A DNA stretch of 14,091 bases from Muribaculaceae bacterium (GCA_017545095.1 JAFYCU010000201.1:1-14091); one strand, 5' to 3'. Shown: positions 6,691 to 13,754, counted from the stretch's first letter. The notes: generated from the letters alone by a model not told the origin. Numbers and translations are program-made.

Positions 6691-8696
6691 TTTGTCGCAT
6701 TTCGACCATTTGCAGGCTTGCGTCCTCGGGGCATTGCACTCCGGGGATTTTTTGTTACAGAGTAGTGGTTTGATGCAGGGTGGCGGGTCAGTCGAGGAAT
6801 CCGCACGGAGATGCATGCGGTGATGAGCACGCTGACGGGCGTGACAGGCAACACGAGTGATGTGAGCACGCAGCTGTCGTCGGTACTGACGGCGTTGACG
6901 AATCGGTCTTCGGCGAGCTGTTGTGCGAGGTCGCGTGTGCGCTGTTCGCGTTCCTGCCTGCGCTGTCGCATCTCGTCGCGTGTCTGCGTGGCTTGGTTGC
7001 GTGCGTTGTTGACTTCGGGGGAGATGGAGAAGGATGGCATGCTTTTGTTGACGGAGACTGCGTCTCCGCTTACGCTGACATCACCTGCGGTGCTACTGGT
7101 TTCGGGGGTTTTTGCATTATTTTCTCTATTTTCTTGCAAAGGTTCAAATAGTTTTGGTATCTTTGCACCTACAGAAGATGATGCTCCCTCCGTTGCGGAC
7201 GTAAGGCGTGGGGAACTTGTCAAAAGTTCATTTACGCGTTGTGAGATAGTCTTCTTTGTATTATAGAAAGACTTGGCTGTAAGGTTTCCTCGTCTGTCAG
7301 TATAGACCTCGGCAAGATTATATGTGCCGTCGGGATTGCTTGACAAGAACATGAAAACCTTATTGCCAGTTTTTTTGTTTATTCCGAAGATAACTCGCTC
7401 AGGCTGGGTGCAAACGGTTGCTATATTACGAATGTCATCATCGGTCAGCGGTTTATTGTTGCCTGGGTCTTTCTCGTTTGAGCCATAATGTTCTCTATAG
7501 ATATGGCGTAGGTCTGATGGATTGAGAACGAAATCAATATCATCTTTTAAGGTTAGACCAGAAACCTGTTCAAGATACTGCTTGCCCTCTTTCGTTAATT
7601 TGCCAACTGACTTTCCATGTCCTGTCACTTCACCACGAACCGCTTTATGGAAGTAATTTAGAATGTCGTCCTCAACGGTACTCATGCTCACCCCGTCACC
7701 AAACATCACTATCTGCTGGTCGCGTGGGACGTCCTCGGTTTCGGCGAGGGTGGTGTCGCGTCGTTGCTGGTCGGTGTAGTTGAGTCGTTCCTGTACGTTG
7801 CGTGCCTCGGTTTCGCCAGCGGAGCGGCGGTAGTTGTCGTAGCCGATTGCCGTGCCGTTCTCTTCGCGTGCCGGACTGTCGCCGCTTGCGAATCCCTCCT
7901 CTTCCTGGATAAAATGCTGGAGTTCGTGTGCTATCAAATCGCGTGCATTTTCGCTGTCCATGTATGACTTGTTGAGGTGCAGTTCCCGTGATACGATGTC
8001 TGTTGGGTTGGCGAGCACCCATTCGGCATGTTCTTTCCTTGATGGTGCTTCTGCAATTCTTTCACGGATGTTGGCAATTGCCATCTGCAAGTCATCTGCG
8101 AATTCTGTATTCCCCTCCGCCTTGGCTTTGTCAAGTTTCATTTCATAGCGAGAGATGCGTTCTTCGAGTTCGGGGATATAATGGTCGAAAGAGTTGACGA
8201 AATTCTCGGCATGAGTGTATTCAGTCGTTTCCTGTCGTCGCGTGATGACAGCCGAAGCCATGGATCCGAATGGTTCGTTGACCACACGCACAGGCACACC
8301 TCGGAGTTGGGGGTATGCGCTGAAGAGCTGCTGGTCGCGCCATATCTGCTCGAGTGTGGTGTTGTCGCTTCCTTGCAGGATGGCTGCTACCGGGATGAGC
8401 AGGTCGCCGTCCGGCATCTCGTACCGCCATTTGCCGTCGGCTCCGCGTTCCCATCCTGTTGCGAGTCGGATGGCTCGTGCGCTCTTGCCCTCGCGCTCCA
8501 TCTCTTCGGCGATGTCGCGGTTCTTGATGCGCTCACCTTTGTCGACTGCGTCGAGGTTGCCTGCACCTTTCTCACCGACGATGGAGAATTGGGGTTGTGG
8601 GGTTGCGGGTTCGGCGGCGAGGGATGGGTGAGTAAATAAAACGTTGTGCCTGTGTGATTCCGCTTTCACACAGACACAACTCGATGAAACAAGCAA
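6660..8696 (-). CDS. Phage/ICE polyvalent-protein fragment: zincin-like plus BECR-type nuclease-like modules (probable relic)
   Basis: 678 codons without a stop. Residues 1-30 run through the terminator of the upstream OMP gene and are probably not native. Residues 37-98 (FSIVGEKGAGN; ATGWERGADGKWRYEMPDG) are a segment typical of large polyvalent proteins of Bacteroidota phages and conjugative elements. Residues 120-310 contain a charged helical insert (160-225) and H257-E-L-Q-H261 followed by QEEEGFA and YRRSAGETEARNVQ, a zincin-like metallopeptidase module (LPD23-like by memory). Residues 340-520 (LNPSDLRHIYREHYG, RVIFG, GTYNLAEVY, GNLTAKSFY) resemble the phage barnase/EndoU/colicin/RelE-like (PBECR) nuclease modules. 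Residues 556-600 form a charged coiled coil. Residues 606-633 are hydrophobic, then the frame runs antisense through the HicB-like terminator. Relatives are far longer, so this is an excised C-terminal piece. No promoter is seen. Domain names need a profile search. Confidence 0.6.
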   Translation of the reverse strand: MLVSSSCVCVKAESHRHNVLFTHPSLAAEPATPQPQFSIVGEKGAGNLDAVDKGERIKNRDIAEEMEREGKSARAIRLATGWERGADGKWRYEMPDGDLLIPVAAILQGSDNTTLEQIWRDQQLFSAYPQLRGVPVRVVNEPFGSMASAVITRRQETTEYTHAENFVNSFDHYIPELEERISRYEMKLDKAKAEGNTEFADDLQMAIANIRERIAEAPSRKEHAEWVLANPTDIVSRELHLNKSYMDSENARDLIAHELQHFIQEEEGFASGDSPAREENGTAIGYDNYRRSAGETEARNVQERLNYTDQQRRDTTLAETEDVPRDQQIVMFGDGVSMSTVEDDILNYFHKAVRGEVTGHGKSVGKLTKEGKQYLEQVSGLTLKDDIDFVLNPSDLRHIYREHYGSNEKDPGNNKPLTDDDIRNIATVCTQPERVIFGINKKTGNKVFMFLSSNPDGTYNLAEVYTDRRGNLTAKSFYNTKKTISQRVNELLTSSPRLTSATEGASSSVGAKIPKLFEPLQENRENNAKTPETSSTAGDVSVSGDAVSVNKSMPSFSISPEVNNARNQATQTRDEMRQRRQEREQRTRDLAQQLAEDRFVNAVSTDDSCVLTSLVLPVTPVSVLITACISVRIPRLTRHPASNHYSVTKNPRSAMPRGRKPANGRNATNQTRRRLENS
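6723..6753 (+). terminator. Intrinsic terminator after the HicB-like gene
   Basis: A 9-bp stem (6723-6731 with 6739-6747, two G-U pairs) around loop CATTGCA, followed by six T (6748-6753). It is 32 bp after the stop codon. The convergent minus-strand ORF reads straight through it, an argument that the last 40-odd codons of that ORF are not native. Confidence 0.75.
8643..8680 (-). terminator. Terminator of the outer-membrane protein gene
   Basis: GTTGTG-C-CTGTGTGA (8643-8657) pairs with TCACACAG-A-CACAAC (8666-8680): 14 bp with one mismatch and an 8-nt loop. Read on the minus strand the hairpin is followed by GTTTTATTTA. It lies 27 bp after the OMP stop codon, between that gene and the polyvalent fragment. 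Confidence 0.8.
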
Positions 8697-8707
8697 GCGA
8701 CGCGCGG

Positions 8708-9220
8708 TCAGAACTTGTAGTTCACACCCAATCCGATCACACTTTGGTCAATGTCTTTCATAATCGAATAGCGATACTCCAAAGTGAAACCAATGTGTTC
8801 GCTAAACTGGTACTGGGCACCTGCTCCCAGGTTCAACCCCACGCGACTGTGGCTCTTATCGATATGCTCAGGCAAAAGTTTGCTTTCCGCCCCCTTGGTG
8901 TCGTAGCTGGTGGCGGCAAACGTGAAGCCGGCTAAGGGGTAGAGGAAGAAGTTCTCCTGGTGAACCGAAATCAGGTAGTGGGCGTTGATGCTCGCATCCC
9001 ATATACTCACGAAATCTTTCTTGAAGAAGTAGTTGAACGCCACTTCGCCTCGCACATGGTCGATGAACGTGTATTGAAACTTGGCTCCAATGCCTAAACT
9101 CTTAACGCCGAACCCATACACAAGGTTAGCTCCACTGGCGAATTCACCCTGCGTGGCTTGCGACATGGCGGCCGCTGTGCCTATCAAGGCTGCTACGACC
9201 ATTGTAATTAACTTTTTCAT
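8708..9220 (-). CDS. Outer-membrane beta-barrel protein (OMP_b-brl/porin family)
   Basis: 170 aa. The signal peptide 1-21 (MKKLITMVVAALIG...AMSQA) predicts export. The mature part alternates aromatic and polar residues in short strands (GIGAKFQYTFIDHVRGEVAF, INAHYLISV, FFLYPLAGFTF, GAGAQYQFSEHIGFTLEYRY) and ends in F170, the usual signature of small 8-stranded OmpA/OmpX-like barrels in the outer membrane. No peptidoglycan-binding domain is present. The substrate or role is unknown. It is monocistronic, with its own terminator, and divergent from the PAS gene. Confidence 0.88.
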   Translation of the reverse strand: MKKLITMVVAALIGTAAAMSQATQGEFASGANLVYGFGVKSLGIGAKFQYTFIDHVRGEVAFNYFFKKDFVSIWDASINAHYLISVHQENFFLYPLAGFTFAATSYDTKGAESKLLPEHIDKSHSRVGLNLGAGAQYQFSEHIGFTLEYRYSIMKDIDQSVIGLGVNYKF

Positions 9221-9257
9221 GTTTGTGACTTTATTAGTTGGTTTCGTTTTCGGAGTG

Positions 9258-9286
9258 CGAAATTACAAAATAATCGGCATAAACAA
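9258..9286 (-). promoter_or_regulatory. Candidate promoter of the OMP gene
   Basis: On the minus strand, TTG (9286-9284), an 18-bp spacer and TAATTTCG (9265-9258) approximate the Bacteroidota consensus with one mismatch in the -7 box. The start codon is 38 bp downstream. Confidence 0.4.
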
Positions 9287-9335
9287 GAGATTGAGGCAAA
9301 ACTTTGTTGTCACAACTTGAAAAAATCCGATTTTT

Positions 9336-9366
9336 TTTGCATTGCAAATAAATTGTCGTAATTTTG
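9336..9366 (+). promoter_or_regulatory. Bacteroidota promoter of the PAS gene
   Basis: TTTG (9336-9339), a 19-bp spacer and TAATTTTG (9359-9366): a full match to the -33/-7 consensus. Transcription would start near 9373, giving a leader of about 24 nt before the ATG at 9397. This excludes the in-frame TTG at 9364 as a start. Confidence 0.8.
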
Positions 9367-9396
9367 CAGTTTCACAACAAACGAAAAAGAATTGTT

Positions 9397-9732
9397 ATGG
9401 ATTTTGACTGGGCCGAAACGTTGCACTGCGCTGTCACTGTTTGCGACACGCAAGGTGTGGTGATTTACATGAATCAGTGCTCACGCGCCACTTTCAGCAA
9501 TCATGGCGACTCCATGGTGGGCAAGAGCATGATGCCGTGCCACAACGAGCACTCGCAAGCCATCATTCACAAGATGCTCAACGAGGATGTCACCAATTGC
9601 TACACCATCGACAAGCAAGGGGTGCGCAAACTCATTTATCAAACTCCTTGGAAAAAAGACGACGGCACAGTGGGAGGGCTGGTGGAAATCTCCATCGTCC
9701 TACCCGATGAACTGACAAATTATGTGCGATAA
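9397..9732 (+). CDS. Single-domain PAS protein
   Basis: 111 aa, one PAS domain and nothing else. The domain shows VTVCDTQGVVIYMNQCS (13-29), then GKSMMPCHNEHSQAIIHKML (42-61) and the C-terminal strands KLIYQTPWKKDDGTVGGL-VEIS (78-99). Stand-alone PAS proteins of this kind are common in Bacteroidales and annotated as PAS sensors; no output domain is present, so it may bind a small ligand and act through a partner. Several cysteines and histidines (C11, C16, C28, C49, H50, H53) could bind a metal or cofactor (inference). The ATG at 9397 is chosen because the promoter -7 box covers the earlier TTG. The endonuclease gene starts 38 bp downstream and could be co-transcribed. Confidence 0.85.
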   Translation: MDFDWAETLHCAVTVCDTQGVVIYMNQCSRATFSNHGDSMVGKSMMPCHNEHSQAIIHKMLNEDVTNCYTIDKQGVRKLIYQTPWKKDDGTVGGLVEISIVLPDELTNYVR

Positions 9733-9770
9733 GCAACGATGCAATGAACACCTAAAAAACTATTAATGAT

Positions 9771-11171
9771 ATGAAACACAGATTCATCACCTCGGCGGCC
9801 GTCATCCTGGCAGCCGTCACGGCACTTATGGTGAGCGCCGCCCCTCCAGCAGGTTATTACAAAAGCTTAGAGGGGAAAAGCAGCAAGGAGCTCAAGGACT
9901 GCATTCAGGAATTGATAGCCCCTCACACTGTGCACAGCTACAACAGCTTGTGGTACTATTTCTACGAAACCGACGCACGGTTCGACAACCCTCAACAGGT
10001 GTGGGACATGTACAGCAACAACACCTATTTTTGGGGTACGCGTGGCGATGCCGTGAGTGGCATGAACAAGGAGCACTCGTTCCCCAAAGGGTGGTGGGGT
10101 GGCTATACTGAAAAGAATGGCTACGATGCCTACACCGACCTCAACCACCTCATGCCCAGCGATGCCACCGCCAACAACCGAAAGAGCAATTGGCCGCTGG
10201 GCGAGGTGAATGGCACACCTTCTTACGACAATGGTGTCACCAAGGTTGGTTCGCCCAAGACAGGGCAGGGTGGAGGCGCATCCAGGGTGTTTGAACCCGA
10301 CGACGAGTACAAGGGCGACTTTGCACGTACCTATTTCTATATGGCAACCGTCTATCAGGACTATGAGTGGAAGACCACCTGGCAGGTGAGCAACATCAAG
10401 GACAATGGCACCGACAACTGGCTCACGCTAACCCCCTGGAGCATCGACGTGCTCGTGAAATGGGCACGCGAAGACACTGTGAGCGAGAAGGAAATCGCAC
10501 GCAACGACGCCGTGTTCCGTTGCCAGAACAACCGCAACCCGTTCATCGACGACCCGCTGCTGTTTGAATACATCTGGGGCAACCGTGCCGGGCAACCCTA
10601 CGACAGCAGTCACGGTGGCACCGTCAATCCAGACCCCGATCCCACCGACGAACCGCAGCTCATCACGCCCACACAGGGCACCATCCTCGACTTCGGCGAT
10701 GTGGAGTTGGGCGAAACAGCCAGGCTGACGCTCTATGTGAAGGGACTTTACCTTACCAGCGACCTCAAGGTGCAGCTCTACCGCTACGATTACCAAATGT
10801 TTGGCATCACGAGCAACACCATCGACTACACCCAGGTGTGCACCGAGCACGGCTATCCCTTCGAGGTGAGCTACACACCCACCGCCGTGGGCGAGCACAA
10901 GGCTAAACTCCTCATTCTGGGTGGAGGACTCGTGGGTAGCGTCGGCATCGAAATCAAGGCACGTTGCAACCAAAGCGAATATCACTTGGCAGGCGACCTC
11001 AATGCTGACTTCGATGTTGACGTGGCCGACGTGAACATTCTCATGAATATCATGCTCGGCTACGATGTGAGCTTCACGATGGACGAAGACGCCAATCCCG
11101 ACCTCAATGGTGATGGACTCGTCGACATTGAAGACGTGAACATGCTCATCAACATCATCCTCAACCAGTAA
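9771..11171 (+). CDS. Secreted endonuclease I with Ig-like and dockerin-type C-terminal domains
   Basis: 466 aa. The signal peptide is 1-23. Residues 27-275 are the endonuclease I (EndA/Vvn) family, non-specific nucleases of the beta-beta-alpha-metal (His-Me finger) fold. NKEHSFPKGWW (99-109) supplies E101 and H102, equivalent to Vvn E79/H80, and TDLNHLMPSDATANNRKSN (122-140) supplies the metal-binding asparagine, probably N135. GDFARTYFYMA (182-192) and NRNPFID (254-260) are further family motifs. After a Pro/Asp linker (285-296), residues 300-400 form an Ig-like domain (LDFGDVELGE, PTAVGEHKAKLLI). Residues 408-466 hold two calcium-binding dockerin-like repeats (DLNADFDVDVADVNILM and DLNGDGLVDIEDVNMLI). 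It probably degrades external DNA or RNA for nutrients. It is followed by a strong terminator. Confidence 0.93.
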   Translation: MKHRFITSAAVILAAVTALMVSAAPPAGYYKSLEGKSSKELKDCIQELIAPHTVHSYNSLWYYFYETDARFDNPQQVWDMYSNNTYFWGTRGDAVSGMNKEHSFPKGWWGGYTEKNGYDAYTDLNHLMPSDATANNRKSNWPLGEVNGTPSYDNGVTKVGSPKTGQGGGASRVFEPDDEYKGDFARTYFYMATVYQDYEWKTTWQVSNIKDNGTDNWLTLTPWSIDVLVKWAREDTVSEKEIARNDAVFRCQNNRNPFIDDPLLFEYIWGNRAGQPYDSSHGGTVNPDPDPTDEPQLITPTQGTILDFGDVELGETARLTLYVKGLYLTSDLKVQLYRYDYQMFGITSNTIDYTQVCTEHGYPFEVSYTPTAVGEHKAKLLILGGGLVGSVGIEIKARCNQSEYHLAGDLNADFDVDVADVNILMNIMLGYDVSFTMDEDANPDLNGDGLVDIEDVNMLINIILNQ

Positions 11172-11190
11172 GTTGAGCTTATCTCATAAC

Positions 11191-11235
11191 AATCGAGCGG
11201 GTCGGGAACTGAGTTTACCGACCCGCTCGATTTAG
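11191..11235 (+). terminator. Strong intrinsic terminator after the endonuclease gene
   Basis: A perfect 15-bp stem: 11191-11205 (AATCGAGCGGGTCGG) with 11218-11232, 12-nt loop, then TT. It is 19 bp after the stop codon. Confidence 0.85.
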
Positions 11236-11290
11236 CATGGTTTCGAAACACGGCTCAACGCTTTATCGTGTGATGATGCGGCGCATCTCG

Positions 11291-11304
11291 CAGCTTGTGG
11301 CTCG
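11291..11304. repeat. Intergenic repeat unit CAGCTTGTGGCTCG
   Basis: One of four related copies in the window: CAGCTTGTGGCTCG here, GAGCTTGTGGC at 13682, CAGCTTGTGGCACG at 13803 and the inverse AGCCACGAGCTC at 13725. All lie in spacers of the ptb-buk-mutase region. Confidence 0.55.
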
Positions 11305-11315
11305 TAGCTAAAAAA

Positions 11316-11346
11316 ATTGTGCATTGTGCATTGTGTATTGTGCATT
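11316..11346. repeat. 7-bp tandem repeat (ATTGTGC), four copies
   Basis: ATTGTGC at 11316, 11323 and 11337 and ATTGTGT at 11330, plus a partial ATT. The third unit supplies the TTG of the ptb promoter -33 element. Confidence 0.85.
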
Positions 11347-11360
11347 ATTTTGTAACTTTG
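11331..11360 (+). promoter_or_regulatory. Bacteroidota promoter of ptb
   Basis: TTG (11331-11333), a 19-bp spacer and TAACTTTG (11353-11360). Transcription would start near 11367, leaving a leader of about 50 nt. The -33 element is embedded in a heptanucleotide tandem repeat. Confidence 0.78.
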
Positions 11361-11415
11361 CAGACTGAAAAGCATTTGGCTTTTGTAATCTATTAGCTAA
11401 ACTATATTAACCGAC

Positions 11416-12315
11416 ATGACTATCAAGAATTTTGACGATTTGATCAAGCACCTCGCCAGCCGTGGTGTTCGCAAGCGTGTTGCTGTAGTGTGGGCTTCCG
11501 ACGAGTCGACTCAGGAGGCCGTGATCCGTGCCCTGAAGGAGGGCTTTGTCGATGCCATCTTTGTGGGTTGCAAGGAGCAGCTTCAGGCATTGGAGGCGCT
11601 GAAACCTTACCAAGACCACATCAGCTATGTGGAGACCGACGACCGCGACGAGGCCGCCAAGCTCGCCGTGGCACTCGTGCGCGAGGGCAAGGCCGACATC
11701 TTGATGAAGGGTCTCATCAACACCGACAACCTGCTGCACGCCGTGCTCAACAAGGAGACCGGCATCCTGCCGCGCGGCAACGTGCTCACCCATGTGACCA
11801 CCGCACAGATTCCGGGCTACGACCGTCTGCTGCTCTTCACCGATGCCGCCGTGATTCCTTACCCCACCCATGAGCAGCGCATCCAGCAGGTGCGTTATAT
11901 CACCGCCATGTGCCGCGCCATGGGCGTGGCCGAGCCCAAGGTATCGCTCATCCACTGCAGCGAGAAAGTGCAGGAGAAGTTCTTCCCCTTCACCGTGGGC
12001 TACAAGGAGATTGCACAGATGGCACGCGACGGTGAGTTTGGACCCTGCATCGTGGATGGCCCGCTCGACATCAAGACCTCGTGCAACCTGCACAGCATGG
12101 AGATGAAGGGTATCGACTCGCCCATCCGTGGCGAGAGCGATGCCGTGATTTTCCCCGACATCGAGGCCGGAAACGTGTTCTACAAAACGCTCACATGCTT
12201 CACCGGCACCGAGACCGCCGGCATCCTGCAGGGAACCACCGCTCCTGTGGTCACCCCGTCGCGCAGCGACAGCGGCGCCTGCAAGTTCTACAGCCTCGCT
12301 GTAGCTGCCTTGTAA
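11416..12315 (+). CDS. ptb: Phosphate butyryltransferase (phosphate acyltransferase family)
   Basis: 299 aa, the usual length for Ptb. Transfers an acyl group (butyryl, possibly isobutyryl, isovaleryl or propionyl) from CoA to phosphate, giving acyl-phosphate for the kinase. Family motifs: ADILMKGLINTDNLLHAVLN (93-112), THVTTAQIPGYDRLLLFTDA (125-144), DGPLDIKTS (214-222), PDIEAGNVFYKTL (247-259), and the C-terminal TAPVVTPSRSDS (275-286). The downstream butyrate kinase gene makes Ptb a better call than acetyl-specific Pta. Substrate range cannot be read from the sequence. The start ATG at 11416 follows the promoter by 55 bp; no Shine-Dalgarno is evident, as is normal for the phylum. Confidence 0.93.
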   Translation: MTIKNFDDLIKHLASRGVRKRVAVVWASDESTQEAVIRALKEGFVDAIFVGCKEQLQALEALKPYQDHISYVETDDRDEAAKLAVALVREGKADILMKGLINTDNLLHAVLNKETGILPRGNVLTHVTTAQIPGYDRLLLFTDAAVIPYPTHEQRIQQVRYITAMCRAMGVAEPKVSLIHCSEKVQEKFFPFTVGYKEIAQMARDGEFGPCIVDGPLDIKTSCNLHSMEMKGIDSPIRGESDAVIFPDIEAGNVFYKTLTCFTGTETAGILQGTTAPVVTPSRSDSGACKFYSLAVAAL

Positions 12316-12346
12316 TCACTCGACCAATACAATAAGCAAAATAAAA

Positions 12347-12463
12347 CTTGTCGGTGAAAGCCGAGACGATTCTCGGTTACCCGCCAAGCGTTTTGATTAG
12401 TAAACGTGAAAAAACAACTTAGTATAAGAATGACCGTTTCACTGAGCCTAAGGACAAAAGGCT
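12347..12463 (+). ncRNA. Candidate structured RNA or leader between ptb and buk
   Basis: The first helix is CTTG-T-CGG (12347-12354) with CCG-C-CAAG (12381-12388), enclosing hairpin CCGAGA (12361-12366) / TCTCGG (12371-12376) with loop CGAT. Next, CGTTT (12389-12393) can pair with AAACG (12402-12406), which can alternatively pair with a second CGTTT (12435-12439). GTGAAA (12406-12411) matches TTTCAC (12437-12442), and AGCCT/AGGCT (12445-12449/12459-12463) closes another hairpin. The 286-bp spacer is long for an operon, holds no ORF, and buk starts 139 nt further on. It could be a cis-regulatory leader of buk, a small RNA, or the ptb 3' UTR. I do not recognise a known riboswitch class. Confidence 0.4.
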
Positions 12464-12555
12464 GAAACAAGCACGAAAGAGTTGATAATAAATTCTTATG
12501 TTCTTTTGACAACTGCAACCAAAGGCTTATGTACTTATGTCTAATTTACTAACTT

Positions 12556-12563
12556 GATTTTTG
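12556..12563 (+). promoter_or_regulatory. Weak candidate -7 element upstream of buk
   Basis: GATTTTTG differs from TAnnTTTG at the first base and lies 38 bp before the buk ATG. No good -33 element is seen about 20 bp upstream, so buk may instead depend on read-through from ptb. Confidence 0.3.
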
Positions 12564-12601
12564 CACGACACTTAGCCATTAAAAAACCAAACAACCACAT
12601 C

Positions 12602-13666
12602 ATGAAAATATTAGTTATCAATCCTGGATCCACTTCAACCAAGATTGCCGTCTATCACGACGAAGAATGCGCATTCAAAAAAGGCCTCAACCACTCGGTT
12701 GAGGAACTCGCCCCCTATAAGGCTGTTGTCGACCAGCACGAGTTCCGCAAGGAGCTTATCCTCAAGGAGCTTGCCGATGCCGGCATTCCCATTGAGTTCG
12801 ATGCTGTGGTGGCCCGTGGCGGACTGCTCAAGCCCATCCCCGGAGGCACCTACCGCGTGAACGACCAGATGATTCACGATGTACACACCAGCGAGCACCA
12901 CCATGCCAGCGACCTGGGCTGCATCATCGCCCGCGAGATTGCCAAGAACATCGAAGGCTGCGATGCCTTCATCGCCGACCCCGTGGTGGTGGACGAGCTC
13001 GACGACCACGCCCGCGTGTGCGGTTCGCCGCTCATGCAGCGCATGAGCATCTGGCATCCGCTCAACCAGCGTGCCATCGCTCGCCGCTATGCCAAGGAGC
13101 ATGGCACCACCTACGACAAGCTCAACCTCATCGTGTGCCACCTGGGCGGTGGCGTGTCGGTGGCTGCCCACAAGCAGGGACGTGCCGTGGATGTGAACAA
13201 CGCCCTCGACGGCGAGGGGCCTCTGGCCCCCGAACGTGCCGGCACACTGCCAGCCAGCAGCCTGGTGCGCCTGTGCTACAGCGGCAAATACACCATGGAG
13301 GAGACGCTGAAGATGCTCTGCGGCAACGCTGGACTGGCAGCCCTGATCGGCATCAACGACATGCGCGAGGTGGAGCGGGCCATCAACGAGGACCACAACG
13401 AGAAATACAAGTTCTACGTCGATTCGATGATTTACTCAATCGCCAAGAGCATCTGCGCACTGGGCGCCACGTTCTGCGGCAAGGTGGATGCCATCATCCT
13501 AACCGGCGGCATGGCCTATTGGCCTTATTTGCGCGACGAAATCACCCGCCGCGTGCAGTGGGTGGCTCCCGTGCAGGTCTATCCCGGCGAGGACGAGCTG
13601 GAAGCCCTCGCAGGCAACGCACTCGCCGTGCTCCGTGGCGAACAAGAGCCTAAGGAGTACAAGTGA
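12602..13666 (+). CDS. buk: Butyrate kinase
   Basis: 354 aa, standard for the family. Transfers phosphate from butyryl-phosphate (or branched-chain acyl-phosphate) to ADP, making ATP and the free acid; acetokinase/ASKHA fold. Motifs: NPGSTSTK (7-14, phosphate 1), ARGGLLKPIPGGTYRVN (71-87), HLGGGVSVAAH (180-190), DGEGPLAPERAG (203-214) and ILTGGMA (299-305, adenosine site). It works with Ptb upstream. An in-frame TTG at 12554 would add 16 residues but lies in the possible promoter box; the ATG at 12602 gives the expected MKILVINPGS start. Confidence 0.95.
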   Translation: MKILVINPGSTSTKIAVYHDEECAFKKGLNHSVEELAPYKAVVDQHEFRKELILKELADAGIPIEFDAVVARGGLLKPIPGGTYRVNDQMIHDVHTSEHHHASDLGCIIAREIAKNIEGCDAFIADPVVVDELDDHARVCGSPLMQRMSIWHPLNQRAIARRYAKEHGTTYDKLNLIVCHLGGGVSVAAHKQGRAVDVNNALDGEGPLAPERAGTLPASSLVRLCYSGKYTMEETLKMLCGNAGLAALIGINDMREVERAINEDHNEKYKFYVDSMIYSIAKSICALGATFCGKVDAIILTGGMAYWPYLRDEITRRVQWVAPVQVYPGEDELEALAGNALAVLRGEQEPKEYK

Positions 13667-13684
13667 TGAGTCATGAGTCATGAG
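13666..13684. repeat. 7-bp tandem repeat (ATGAGTC), 2.7 copies
   Basis: ATGAGTC at 13666 and 13673 plus ATGAG at 13680. The array starts on the last base of the buk stop codon and merges into the AGCTTGTGGC motif. Confidence 0.75.
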
Positions 13685-13736
13685 CTTGTGGCCCCCTAAA
13701 TCCTCCTATAGGGAGACTTGCCTTAGCCACGAGCTC
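13682..13736. repeat. Intergenic inverted repeat with a CCCCCTAAATCC core
   Basis: GAGCTTGTGGC (13682-13692) faces GCCACGAGCTC (13726-13736), complementary with one G-T position. Between them lies CCCCCTAAATCCTCCTATAGGGAG (13693 on, with CCCTA able to pair with TAGGG). Similar CCCCCTAAATCC...GGGGGACTTG sequences recur, to my memory, in spacers of many Bacteroidota genomes; this copy is degenerate. Confidence 0.5.
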
Positions 13737-13754
13737 GGTTCTTTTTAGTGTATA

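Noticed and set aside
6811..7266. A 151-codon plus-strand frame opposite the polyvalent fragment
   Set aside because: Ser/Arg/Leu-rich and unlike any family; the minus strand has clear domain motifs over the same bases.
8181..8639. A 152-codon plus-strand frame opposite the N-terminal part of the polyvalent fragment
   Set aside because: Cys/Val-rich composition of an antisense shadow; the minus strand carries GWERGADGKW and related motifs.
8655..8662. TGATTCCG as an inverted copy of the tRNA 3' end (att site)
   Set aside because: Only eight bases match and they form the loop of the OMP terminator; chance is the better explanation.
12635..13396. A 253-codon frame antisense to buk
   Set aside because: Antisense shadow of a well-recognised kinase gene.
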